A DNA stretch of 64,000 bases. Origin: Cognatitamlana sp035818475. Lineage in GTDB: Bacteria > Bacteroidota > Bacteroidia > Flavobacteriales > Flavobacteriaceae. Below are positions 35,520 through 43,525 of this stretch, piece by piece (within the stretch, counting starts at the first letter, position 1; each line of letters starts with the position of its first letter). Below the pieces are notes generated by a model that had not been told where the DNA came from, made no database searches, and worked only from the letters and a program-made list of their open reading frames with translations. Location: contig NZ_JAYMGV010000001.1 of assembly GCF_035818475.1 (NCBI RefSeq), positions 1,054,001 through 1,118,000 of the forward strand, given 5' to 3'. The position numbers were made by a program, and so were the translations under genes.

Positions 35520-36432
35520 CTTTTTTAATAAATCTAAACCAATAAATTTTATTATTGTTTTTTTTATTACGCTTTTGGCTTTTTTAATAGCCAGAATACG
35601 TTTAATAAATGAAGGTGTAACTATTGAATTTTTAATAAAACTATTGGCTTTGCTCTTTATAGGGTATGCCTCAATTTTGCTATTAAATTTTATTGCGAAT
35701 AAAAATAGCCTAACCAATAAAAATAATTTTGAAATTTTACTATTCAGCCTGTTCTTGTTGTTTATTACTGAAACAACAGGTCATTCAAATGTATTGATCT
35801 CTAATTTTTTTGTGTTGCTAGGGCTTAGAAGAATTATAAGCTTACGATCCCGGAAAGCAGTAAAAAAAAAGCTTTTTGATGCTGCCTTTTGGGTAGGAAT
35901 AGCAACCCTATTTTATTTTTGGTCTATCCTGTTTTTTGTATTGATAATATTATCATTGGTTTTATATACCGATAAAAAACTAAGACATTGGATTGTCCCT
36001 TTTTTAGGTATTTCAACTGTTTTTGTAATAGGTGCTGCCGTTTCAATAGTGGTACACGATAGTTTTTTTGAAATTTTTAATTTGTCGCCCAAGGTAAGTT
36101 ATGACTTCAGTAATTATAATTCAATGAGGTATTTAGTGGCCATTACAGTGCTGTTATCTTTTGGGGTTTGGTCCTCTATATTTTATCTGCAAAACATAAA
36201 GAAGCAGAAAAAAGGGTATAGGGGATCGTTTAAAACCATTATTTTGGCGGCTTTAATTGGCTTTGCAATAGTGCTTCAGGCCCCTGAAAAGAATGGGAGC
36301 GAGTTTCTCTTTTTATTTGCACCAATATCTATAATTATTGCAAACTATCTAGAAGTCATTCAAGAGAAATGGTTTAAAGAGGTATTTTTGTTAATTCTTA
36401 TAATAGTGCCTTTTATTTTATTATTGCTGTAG
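35509..36432 (+). CDS. Polytopic membrane protein, DUF6427-like
   Basis: 307 residues with about eight transmembrane segments and almost no long soluble part. The N-terminus (MLTSFFNKSKPINFIIVF) and LRRIISLRSRKAVKKKLFDAAFW loop fit the flavobacterial DUF6427 family as I know it, which sits between upp and a DUF6341 gene. A TATATTTA sequence at 35476-35483 may be its -7 box. Function unknown. Its 3' end overlaps upp, on the other strand, by 12 bases. Confidence 0.7.
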   Translation: MLTSFFNKSKPINFIIVFFITLLAFLIARIRLINEGVTIEFLIKLLALLFIGYASILLLNFIANKNSLTNKNNFEILLFSLFLLFITETTGHSNVLISNFFVLLGLRRIISLRSRKAVKKKLFDAAFWVGIATLFYFWSILFFVLIILSLVLYTDKKLRHWIVPFLGISTVFVIGAAVSIVVHDSFFEIFNLSPKVSYDFSNYNSMRYLVAITVLLSFGVWSSIFYLQNIKKQKKGYRGSFKTIILAALIGFAIVLQAPEKNGSEFLFLFAPISIIIANYLEVIQEKWFKEVFLLILIIVPFILLLL

Positions 36433-37101
36433 TTTTTCGCCAAAAGCTAAATCACCCGCGTCTCCAAGGCCGGGCACTATATATCCTTTTTCATTAAGTG
36501 TTTCATCTATGGCAGCTATCCATAAATGTGTATTGCTGTCAAAATTATTCTTGACAAAATCAACACCCTCTTGGGCTCCAATTACACTTATTAAATGAAC
36601 TGCTTTAGGTGTTCCAAATGGTTTTAAGGCTTCAAAAGTTGCCACCATAGATTGGCCGGTAGCCAGCATGGGGTCTGCCAGTATGAGGGTCTTATTCTCT
36701 AAATTAGGGCAGGCGAGGTATTCCACTATAATTTCAAAACTATCCGGGTTATGTTTGTGATGCCTGTAAGCCGATATAAAAGCGTTTTCTGCTTTGTCAA
36801 AATAGTTTAACAGGCCATTATGTAATGGTACCCCGGCTCTTAATACTGAGCATAAAACAATATCATTTGTTACTAAATTAATTGGACTATTACCTAGTGG
36901 TGTTTCAATAGTTTTTGATTTATAGTTTAAGATCTTACTCATCTCATATCCTAAAATCTCACCAATACGTTCAATATTCCTTCTAAAACGCATAGAATCT
37001 TTTTGAATGTTTATGTCTCTCATTTCAGAAAGAAAATGATTGAGGATAGAGTTTTGCTGAGAAATATTGTGAATATGCATAAATTGTAATTGATTTTTCA
37101 A
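36421..37101 (-). CDS. upp: Uracil phosphoribosyltransferase
   Basis: Salvages uracil to UMP with PRPP. It has 226 residues. The PRPP loop is in LILADPMLATGQSM, preceded by CSVLRAGVPLHNGL and followed by HLISVIGAQEGVDF and the uracil-binding end IVPGLGDAGDLAFG, all standard for UPRT. An N-terminal extension of about 15 residues precedes the usual start, so an internal start (Met8 or Met27) cannot be excluded. It is divergent from the DUF4254 gene with 50 bases between the two starts. Confidence 0.94.
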   Translation of the reverse strand: MKNQLQFMHIHNISQQNSILNHFLSEMRDINIQKDSMRFRRNIERIGEILGYEMSKILNYKSKTIETPLGNSPINLVTNDIVLCSVLRAGVPLHNGLLNYFDKAENAFISAYRHHKHNPDSFEIIVEYLACPNLENKTLILADPMLATGQSMVATFEALKPFGTPKAVHLISVIGAQEGVDFVKNNFDSNTHLWIAAIDETLNEKGYIVPGLGDAGDLAFGEKLQQ

Positions 37102-37125
37102 TAGTAAAGTTAACCAAATAAGAAG

Positions 37126-37133
37126 TATCTTTG
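37126..37133 (+). promoter_or_regulatory. Candidate -7 box (TATCTTTG) of the DUF4254 gene
   Basis: TATCTTTG is a full match to the Bacteroidota -7 consensus TAnnTTTG and ends 18 bases before the ATG at 37152. On the minus strand a TAACTTTA sequence facing upp lies in the same gap, so the two divergent promoters sit back to back. Confidence 0.5.
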
Positions 37134-37151
37134 CGTTTTAAATTTTATACT

Positions 37152-37757
37152 ATGTTTACTACTAAAGCTAATAAGATATTTCAGGATGTTATTGAAAAAT
37201 ATCACATCATCAATACAGTAGATCAACCTTTTGAAAATGCCTACCCGGAAAATGATTTAATAGAGCATTTATTATATAGAAAATGCTGGATTGATACGGT
37301 GCAGTGGCATTATGAAGATATTATTCGTGACCCACAAATAGACCCAGTAGCAGCACTAACGTTAAAACGCCAAATTGATGCTTCAAACCAGGACAGAACA
37401 GATATGGTGGAGTATATTGACAGTTATTTTTTAGAAAAATATAAGGATGTAACAGCAAAAGACGATGCTGCTATTAATACAGAAAGCCCGGCATGGGGTA
37501 TAGACAGGTTGTCTATTTTGGCCTTAAAGGTTTATCATATGAATGAAGAGGCCACTAGAGCAGATGCTTCTGATTCCCATAAAGCGGCTTGTCAAAAAAA
37601 GTTAGACGTTTTGTTAGAACAACGTGTAGATCTGTCAACGGCTATAGACACCCTTTTAAGTGATATTGAGAAAGGCGATAAATACATGAAAGTCTACAAG
37701 CAAATGAAAATGTATAATGATGATGAGTTAAACCCTGTACTTCGCTCTCAGAAATAA
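37152..37757 (+). CDS. DUF4254 domain protein
   Basis: 201 residues from the ATG at 37152; an upstream in-frame TTG at 37131 falls in the promoter box and is rejected. The protein is soluble, helical and acidic, without signal peptide. The segment LLYRKCWIDTVQWHYEDIIRDPQIDP and the SPAWGIDRLSILALKVYHM block are characteristic of DUF4254, often found next to LPS glycosyltransferases, as here (GT9 gene 48 bases downstream). The biochemical role is not known. Confidence 0.8.
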   Translation: MFTTKANKIFQDVIEKYHIINTVDQPFENAYPENDLIEHLLYRKCWIDTVQWHYEDIIRDPQIDPVAALTLKRQIDASNQDRTDMVEYIDSYFLEKYKDVTAKDDAAINTESPAWGIDRLSILALKVYHMNEEATRADASDSHKAACQKKLDVLLEQRVDLSTAIDTLLSDIEKGDKYMKVYKQMKMYNDDELNPVLRSQK

Positions 37758-37762
37758 TAATT

Positions 37763-37804
37763 TATCACCTTGAACTCATTTTAGGGTTTTAGCCTAAGCG
37801 TTGA
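37763..37804. repeat. Dispersed-repeat-like intergenic sequence
   Basis: The gap contains a sequence reading TCACCTTGAACTCATTTTAGG, similar to the TCACCCTGAACT..TTTCAGGG short repeats I know from many Bacteroidota intergenic regions. It is imperfect and was matched from memory only; no second copy of the same kind was found in this window. Confidence 0.35.
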
Positions 37805-37805
37805 G

Positions 37806-38825
37806 ATGCCCAAAGAATCAAAGCATATTTTAGTCATTCGTCTCTCAGCTATGGGAGACGTTGCAATGACTGTTCCTATTTTAAGGGCACTTTTACAACA
37901 ACATCCCAAGGTTAAAATAACGGTTTTAACCCGTACTTTTTTTGCTCCGTTTTTTAGAGATTTAGTCGGTGTAACGGTCTATTCAGCTGAGGTTAAAGGC
38001 AAACACAAAGGCGTTTTTGGTTTATTTAAATTGGCTCAGGAACTTAATAAAAATAAGTTTTATGCTATTGCCGATTTGCATAATGTTTTGAGGAGTAAAA
38101 TTTTAAAGCGGTTTTTAAAGTGCAAACAATTTGTTTCAATTTATAAAGGCAGAAATGAAAAGCATGAATTAACTTCCGGAAAAAAATTTGAGCAACTAAA
38201 AACTACACATCAAAGGTATGCTGATGTTTTTGAAACATTAGGGTTTAAAATTGATTTGTCAAACCCCAATTTTCCTGAGAAAGTTATTTTAAATGATAAA
38301 CTTCAGTCGTTTTTAGGTAGCCCTACCAGAAAAGCTATTGGTATAGCACCTTTTGCAGCTCATGAAGGGAAAATGTACCCGCTGGACTTAATGGAAAAGG
38401 TTATTAAAGTTCTTTCAAAAGATTATACCGTTATTTTGTTTGGTGGAGGGCATAATGAGATAGCAATTTTAAATGATTTTGAAAGCACTTTTGAGTATGT
38501 TGTTAGCGTTGCTGGGAAATTAGATTTGAATGAAGAAATGGATCTTATTTCTAATCTGGATGTGATGTTGTCTATGGATTCGGGAAATGCACATATAGCT
38601 GCTATGTTAGGGATTAAAGTTATTACTATTTGGGGAGTGACTCACCCTTATGCCGGTTTTATGCCTTTTAATCAGGATAAAGATAATGCACTACTTTCAG
38701 ATAGAAATCAATTTCCTTTGATACCCACATCTGTTTATGGTAATAAATATCCCGAGAATTATAAAAACGTTTCAGGAAGTATTCTCCCTAGTCAGGTTAT
38801 TGAAAAAGTGAAAAGCATGCTTTAA
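37806..38825 (+). CDS. GT9 family glycosyltransferase (heptosyltransferase-like)
   Basis: 339 residues with the ADP-heptose:LPS heptosyltransferase fold. The N-terminus reads ILVIRLSAMGDVAMTVPILRALL, the classic GT9 start with the conserved Gly-Asp. The C-terminal donor domain has IGIAPFAAHEGKMYPLDL, ILFGGGHNE, and SMDSGNAHIAAMLGIKVITIWG, the family's D-S-G-x-x-H motif. It probably adds a core sugar to lipid A-linked oligosaccharide; whether heptose is the donor is not known in Bacteroidota. Confidence 0.88.
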   Translation: MPKESKHILVIRLSAMGDVAMTVPILRALLQQHPKVKITVLTRTFFAPFFRDLVGVTVYSAEVKGKHKGVFGLFKLAQELNKNKFYAIADLHNVLRSKILKRFLKCKQFVSIYKGRNEKHELTSGKKFEQLKTTHQRYADVFETLGFKIDLSNPNFPEKVILNDKLQSFLGSPTRKAIGIAPFAAHEGKMYPLDLMEKVIKVLSKDYTVILFGGGHNEIAILNDFESTFEYVVSVAGKLDLNEEMDLISNLDVMLSMDSGNAHIAAMLGIKVITIWGVTHPYAGFMPFNQDKDNALLSDRNQFPLIPTSVYGNKYPENYKNVSGSILPSQVIEKVKSML

Positions 38826-38906
38826 TTATTTATTTTAAAAAGGTCATGATAACTGTTTAAACCCATTATTATTGAAATCCTGATTTAGGATGCTATTTAT
38901 TGGTGA

Positions 38907-39059
38907 CTATTGAGCTTGATTTTCAAAGGACTGGAAAGTAAATGTATTATCATCTCCATTAATGAATACCCCAGACCTAAACTCGTTGATCTTATAATTC
39001 AAAGCACGTTTAATACCGGGTAGTGATAAGTTTTTTCTAGTAAAAAGCTCAAATAAAGT
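38907..39059 (-). pseudogene. Possible gene remnant (about 50 codons)
   Basis: Directly after the stop of the minus-strand reductase gene, the same frame stays open for 50 codons to a TAG. The translation contains LFELFTRKNLSLPGIK and later SGVFINGDDNTFTFQ, a composition much more like real protein than AT-rich noise. The FINGDDNTFTF part recalls FG-GAP/VCBS repeats. It has no start of its own, so it is best read as a decayed gene tail or as a former C-terminal extension. Low certainty. Confidence 0.35.
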
Positions 39060-40115
39060 TTAAACATCGTCAAAATCTATAGAAATTGTAGGTGTGGTAG
39101 GGTGTGCCTGGCATGTTAAAATTAAACCTTCAGCAATTTCATTTTCTGTTAAAATATTATTTTGCCTCATGGTAGCTTCTCCTTCTGTAATGCGAGCAAG
39201 GCAACTACTGCAAATGCCCCCCTGGCAAGAATACGGAGCATCTAAATCTTCATCTAAAGCGGCTTCAAGTATGGTTTGTTTTTGAGACATTTCAAATGTT
39301 GTCGTTTCATCATCAACAGTTACGGTAATGTTTGTGTTTCCAAATGCTACATTGTCATCTTTGACTTCCGCTGGTTTTGCAGCTTTAAAAAGCTCAAAAT
39401 GAATTCTATCTTCTAGGATATTGTGTTCTGTTAATACGTCCTTAACAGTATGAATCATAGCTTCCGGTCCACAAAGGTAATAGGCATCAACCTCAACATG
39501 TTTGTGCTCGTTTTTCATCACATAGTTAACAGTGCTTTTTTCAATTCTTCCAAAGATAGCATCGTCTTCATCCTGTTGACTAAACACAAATTGAATGGAA
39601 AAACGATCTTTATATTGATGCTGAAGTTCTAAAAGCTCATTTAAAAACATAGTGTCTTTAGTTGTTTTGTTACCGTACACCAAAATGACTTTACTGTAAA
39701 CTTCTTCTTCTAAAGCACATTTTATAATGCTTAAAATAGGTGTGATACCACTACCCGCAGCAAAAAGCGCTATATTTTTTGTTTTGGAATCATTGGGTTC
39801 AAAAATAAATCGACCTTTTGGAGGAGCAACCTCAAGGCTATCTCCAACTTTTAAAGTATTATTGGCATAGGCTGAGAAAGTACCGTCTTTAACTTCTTTT
39901 ATAGCTACTTTTAATTCTCCGCTTTTTGGGGATACACAAAGGGAGTAATCTCTGCGCACTTCATTGCCATCTATTTCGGTTTTTAAAGTGATGTATTGTC
40001 CTGCCTGGAAATTAAATATATCTTTTAAGTTTTCAGGAACATTGAAAGAAATACTAATAGCCTTTTCAGTTTCTCTTTTTATGTTTTTTACTGAAAGCGT
40101 ATGAAATGATGACAT
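39060..40115 (-). CDS. PaaE-like flavin/2Fe-2S oxidoreductase
   Basis: A 351-residue three-domain electron carrier: an N-terminal FAD domain with RRDYSLC at 54-60, an NAD(P) domain with AAGSGITPI at 119-127 and CGPEAM at 215-220, and a C-terminal plant-type ferredoxin domain with cluster ligands Cys297, Cys302, Cys305 and Cys335. This is the order of PaaE, the reductase of phenylacetyl-CoA epoxidase, and of related ferredoxin-NADP reductases. No other paa genes are nearby, so the partner oxygenase is not identified. A TATTTTTG box at 40139-40132 (minus strand) precedes the start. Confidence 0.88.
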   Translation of the reverse strand: MSSFHTLSVKNIKRETEKAISISFNVPENLKDIFNFQAGQYITLKTEIDGNEVRRDYSLCVSPKSGELKVAIKEVKDGTFSAYANNTLKVGDSLEVAPPKGRFIFEPNDSKTKNIALFAAGSGITPILSIIKCALEEEVYSKVILVYGNKTTKDTMFLNELLELQHQYKDRFSIQFVFSQQDEDDAIFGRIEKSTVNYVMKNEHKHVEVDAYYLCGPEAMIHTVKDVLTEHNILEDRIHFELFKAAKPAEVKDDNVAFGNTNITVTVDDETTTFEMSQKQTILEAALDEDLDAPYSCQGGICSSCLARITEGEATMRQNNILTENEIAEGLILTCQAHPTTPTISIDFDDV

Positions 40116-40181
40116 ATAAAATTGTTTTGGGCAAAAATAGTGAAGCCGTTAGTAAATTGAACATTTTTTTATAAAAAATGG

Positions 40182-40222
40182 ATACATAAATTTCTGATGC
40201 ATAAAAAACTTATGTATATTTA
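40182..40222 (+). promoter_or_regulatory. Candidate PadR operator and promoter
   Basis: Upstream of the PadR gene are ATACATAA (40182-40189), a near copy ATGCATAA (40197-40204) in direct orientation, and TTATGTAT (40210-40217), the exact reverse complement of the first. The last arm overlaps TATATTTA (40215-40222), a probable -7 box. Such a palindromic ATACAT/ATGTAT site over the promoter is what an autorepressing PadR regulator would bind. The site is inferred from symmetry and position. Confidence 0.5.
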
Positions 40223-40228
40223 ACCCAT

Positions 40229-40567
40229 ATGAATAAAACCAATTTATATAAGGGTAGTCTGGCAACTATTATTTTAAAGCTCTTAAATGAGTATGATAAA
40301 ATGTATGGATATGAGATTGCTCAAAAAGTAAGAGAAATTACTAAAGGAGATTTGAAATTAACCGAAGGGGCACTATATCCATTATTACATAAGTTGAAAG
40401 TACAAGGTTTATTGGACGTTGAAGTTGTTAAAATTGGAGGCAGGGTTAGGAAGTATTATAAATTAACCGAAGCAGGAACAAAGGAAACTGTAAATAAGCT
40501 CGCTGAATTAGAACGTTATATTAAAAATATGAGAGCTTTGGTCAACCCAAGGTCTCGAGACTCATAA
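40229..40567 (+). CDS. PadR family transcriptional regulator
   Basis: 112 residues forming a winged helix. The family's start KGSLATIILKLLNEYDKMYGYEIAQKV and the recognition region LTEGALYPLLHKLKVQGLLDVE, then the wing GGRVRKYYKLTEAGTKE, are textbook PadR. The C-terminal dimer helix is short, placing it in the small PadR-s2 type. It probably represses itself and neighbouring genes; the DUF2059 gene and the DUF5687 ABC transporter downstream on the same strand are the likely targets, since PadR proteins often control ABC exporters. Confidence 0.92.
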   Translation: MNKTNLYKGSLATIILKLLNEYDKMYGYEIAQKVREITKGDLKLTEGALYPLLHKLKVQGLLDVEVVKIGGRVRKYYKLTEAGTKETVNKLAELERYIKNMRALVNPRSRDS

Positions 40568-40683
40568 TTTTTAATATTTTTGAAAAACAGAATTTAATAC
40601 GATACTATGTGTAACAAATTCAATAGAAACAGTACTAACACATAGAATTTAAAAATTCAATAACACCACTAATATTTTTAAAA

Positions 40684-41091
40684 ATGAAAAAAGTTGTACT
40701 AGTATGCTTATTTATGGTAGCAGTAGCTACTCAATCATATGCTCAGGATAATACCGAATTTAAAAAAGAAACGGTTGAGTTTATAAAATTAACCGGGGCA
40801 GGGGCAGCTTTTGAAAATGCCATTGCACAAATAGGAGCAATGGTTCCTGATGCAAACAAAGCTGCTTATACAAAGGAAGCTAATGGCACCTTAGATGGGT
40901 TGTATGATAAGATAGCTGAACTTTATATGGCAGAATTTACTAAAGAAGAAATATCCCAGTTGGTGTCTTTTTATAATACAGATTTAGGCAAAAAACTTGC
41001 TAAAACACAATTAGGCTTAACTCAGAAAGCTATGGCATTTGGTCAGTCATGGGGTATGGAAGTACAAGCTATTGCGCAAAAGCACCAGTAG
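40684..41091 (+). CDS. Secreted DUF2059 protein
   Basis: 135 residues with a clear signal peptide (MKKVVLVCLFMVAVATQSYA, cut before QDN). The mature protein is helical and contains IAELYMAEFTKEEISQLVSFYNTDLGKKLAK, the DUF2059 core motif in which a helix is followed by L-x-x-F-Y-x-T-x-x-G-x-K. Periplasmic; function unknown. A TATTTTTG at 40575-40582 lies about 100 bases upstream. It lies between the PadR and the transporter genes. Confidence 0.85.
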   Translation: MKKVVLVCLFMVAVATQSYAQDNTEFKKETVEFIKLTGAGAAFENAIAQIGAMVPDANKAAYTKEANGTLDGLYDKIAELYMAEFTKEEISQLVSFYNTDLGKKLAKTQLGLTQKAMAFGQSWGMEVQAIAQKHQ

Positions 41092-41134
41092 TTTAAATCA
41101 CAGTTTACGCTTCTTAAATAACAACTTCATTTAG

Positions 41135-41151
41135 GACAGATAAATTCTGTC
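41135..41151. promoter_or_regulatory. Perfect inverted repeat
   Basis: GACAGA and TCTGTC are separated by five bases, giving a perfect 6-base stem 20 bases upstream of the DUF5687 gene. No T run follows, so it is not a standard terminator; it may be an operator or a small mRNA hairpin. Purely sequence-based. Confidence 0.3.
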
Positions 41152-41170
41152 TGATTAAAAAGCTATAATA

Positions 41171-42649
41171 ATGATAAAGCATTTTTTAAGTTTAGAATGG
41201 AAGGCTTTTTTTAGATCTGCAAGTTTTGGAAAAAGTTTAGGCATAAAGATATTTATGGGCTTTTGGGCACTTTATTTTATTGCCATGTTTTTAGGGATGG
41301 GTATTTTAATGTATCCTGGGTTAAAAGAGGCATTTCCTGATAAAGACCCTCTTCTTATTGTTAATAGTTATTTGTTTTACTGGATATTAGGAGATTTGGT
41401 GCTTAGGTTTTTCTTCCAGAAATTACCGGTAATGGTTGTTAAACCCTTATTGACCTTATCAATAAAACGAAGCAAAATTGTAAATTATGTTTTAGGGAAG
41501 TCGGTAGTGTCTTTCTTCAATTTTTTACCACTTTTTGCTATTATTCCATTTGGTATTACATTGCTTTTTAAGGGTTATCCAGCTACTTCTGTTGTAATAT
41601 GGATGTTGGCACTTATATTAGTGACATTGATAATTAACTTTTTTAATTTTATTATTGAAAGTTATTCTGCTGAAAAAGAGTTATCCTTTCTTCCAATTGT
41701 TCTCTTAGTGGGTGGGTTGTATGCCTTAGATTATTTTAACCTTATTTCATTTGCAGAAATTGTAAGTAAAGGGTTTATAACTATTTATGAAACTCCCGTT
41801 TTTATTGTTGTTCCAATATTCATTCTTTACGGCTTTTATGTTTTTAATTTTAAGTTGTTAAAGCAAAAACTATTCTTAGATAGTGGACTAAAAACAAAAA
41901 TTAAAGAGGTCAGTACGGCTAATATGGAATGGACCAAAAACTTTGGGGATATTGCACCATTTCTGCAGCTTGATTTAAAGTTGATTTGGCGTAATAAGCG
42001 AACAAAATCCTCAGTTTTTATGGTCTTAATTGGTTTGTTCTATGGCCTGTTTTTTTACCCACAGCCAACGTATCAGAACATGCCCTGGTTTTTTGTGTTC
42101 ATAGGGGTGTTTTCTACAGGTATTTTCCTTATTAATTTTGGACAATTCATTCCAGCCTGGGATAGTGGATATTATAAGCTTTTAATGAGCCAGAATATAA
42201 AATATGAACAGTATTTAAAGTCTAAGTTCACTTTAATGGCTATAAGTGTAGTTGTGCTTTTTGTTCTTGGTATACCTTATGTGTTCTTTGGATGGAAAAT
42301 ATTATTAGCACACTTTGCGGCCGCTATTTATAACATTGGCGTTAATACGCATGTTATACTCTATGGAGGCTCTTTTAATAGAAAGCAAATTAACCTTAAT
42401 CAAAAAGCAGCCTTTAACTATCAAGGTACAGGGGCAGTACAATGGTTAATAGGTATTCCTTTATTGCTATTACCTATGGGGTTATTTGCCTTATGTTACT
42501 TTTTAATTGGATTTGAAATGGCCTGTTTGGTTTTAGCCATTCTTGGGGTAATAGGAGTTGTACTTCATCAAAAACTGATGAAAATAATTACGCTTAAATA
42601 TTTACAATCAAAATATAAAATGATTGATGCTTTCAATCAAAATGACTAG
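41171..42649 (+). CDS. DUF5687 family ABC transporter permease
   Basis: 492 residues with about 11-12 transmembrane segments and no soluble domain. The N-terminal FLSLEWKAFFRSASFGKSL amphipathic stretch and the RRNKRTKSS-like basic loop in the middle (LIWRNKRTKSS) are typical of the Bacteroidota DUF5687 family. The ATPase gene follows 6 bases downstream, so the two form one ABC transporter, probably an exporter. Substrate unknown. Confidence 0.82.
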   Translation: MIKHFLSLEWKAFFRSASFGKSLGIKIFMGFWALYFIAMFLGMGILMYPGLKEAFPDKDPLLIVNSYLFYWILGDLVLRFFFQKLPVMVVKPLLTLSIKRSKIVNYVLGKSVVSFFNFLPLFAIIPFGITLLFKGYPATSVVIWMLALILVTLIINFFNFIIESYSAEKELSFLPIVLLVGGLYALDYFNLISFAEIVSKGFITIYETPVFIVVPIFILYGFYVFNFKLLKQKLFLDSGLKTKIKEVSTANMEWTKNFGDIAPFLQLDLKLIWRNKRTKSSVFMVLIGLFYGLFFYPQPTYQNMPWFFVFIGVFSTGIFLINFGQFIPAWDSGYYKLLMSQNIKYEQYLKSKFTLMAISVVVLFVLGIPYVFFGWKILLAHFAAAIYNIGVNTHVILYGGSFNRKQINLNQKAAFNYQGTGAVQWLIGIPLLLLPMGLFALCYFLIGFEMACLVLAILGVIGVVLHQKLMKIITLKYLQSKYKMIDAFNQND

Positions 42650-42655
42650 TTTATT

Positions 42656-43351
42656 ATGATAACAACATCAAATTTATCAAAAAAATACGCCGGAAATCAA
42701 GTTTTAAACATTGATTCTTTAGATATTCCTAAAGGTCAAAGCTTTGGCCTGGTTGGAAACAACGGAGCAGGAAAAACAACATATTTCAGTCTATTATTAG
42801 ACTTAATTCAACCTACAACAGGCTATATAAAAAACAATAATATTAAGGTTAATGAAAGTGAAGATTGGAAACCTTTTACATCAGCATTTATAGATGAAAG
42901 TTTTTTAATTGGGTATTTAACACCCGAGGAGTATTTTTACTTTATTGGGGAACTAAGAGGGCAAAATAAAGCAGATGTAGATAATATAGTAGCTCAGTTT
43001 AAAGATTTTTTTCATGGCGAAATATTAGGACAAAAAAAATATTTAAGAGATTTAAGTAAGGGAAACCAAAAAAAAGCAGGAATAGTTGCAGTACTTATTG
43101 GAAATCCGGAAGTTATTATTTTAGATGAACCTTTTGCTAATTTAGATCCCACGACTCAAATCAGGCTTAAGGGTATTATTAAAGATTTAGCCGAAAAACA
43201 AGGTGTTACGGTTTTAATCTCCAGCCATGATTTAATGCATGTAACAGATGTTTGTGAGCGTATAGTAGTTTTAGAAAAAGGCGAAATTGTAAAAGACTTA
43301 GCTACAAGTGAAGCGACTTTAAAAGAATTGGAAGTGCATTTTGCTAATTAA
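42656..43351 (+). CDS. ABC transporter ATP-binding protein
   Basis: 231 residues. Walker A GNNGAGKTT is at 34-42; the signature is the variant LSKGNQKK, followed by Walker B VIILDEPFANLDP and the switch histidine in ISSHD. A single ATPase domain with an ABC-2-like arrangement; it powers the DUF5687 permease encoded immediately upstream. No periplasmic binding protein gene is nearby, which fits export. Confidence 0.94.
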   Translation: MITTSNLSKKYAGNQVLNIDSLDIPKGQSFGLVGNNGAGKTTYFSLLLDLIQPTTGYIKNNNIKVNESEDWKPFTSAFIDESFLIGYLTPEEYFYFIGELRGQNKADVDNIVAQFKDFFHGEILGQKKYLRDLSKGNQKKAGIVAVLIGNPEVIILDEPFANLDPTTQIRLKGIIKDLAEKQGVTVLISSHDLMHVTDVCERIVVLEKGEIVKDLATSEATLKELEVHFAN

Positions 43352-43525
43352 ACAACTATCTCAACTTAAAAACAAAAACAGAATTTCATAATCCCAATAT
43401 AATACGTTGGAAAAGACATTCTAACGGGTAATTTCTTCATATAAACACCAATAATTCAAAAAGATGCTTATTTTTACCCCTATATATAATAATTACAAGA
43501 GTTTGTAGTTATTGTTTTTACTAAA

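Noticed and set aside
37131..37151. TTG start for the DUF4254 gene
   Set aside because: The TTG is part of the TATCTTTG promoter box; the ATG at 37152 gives the usual N-terminus.
38877..38891. ATCCT/AGGAT hairpin after the GT9 gene as a terminator
   Set aside because: The stem is only five bases and no T tract follows.
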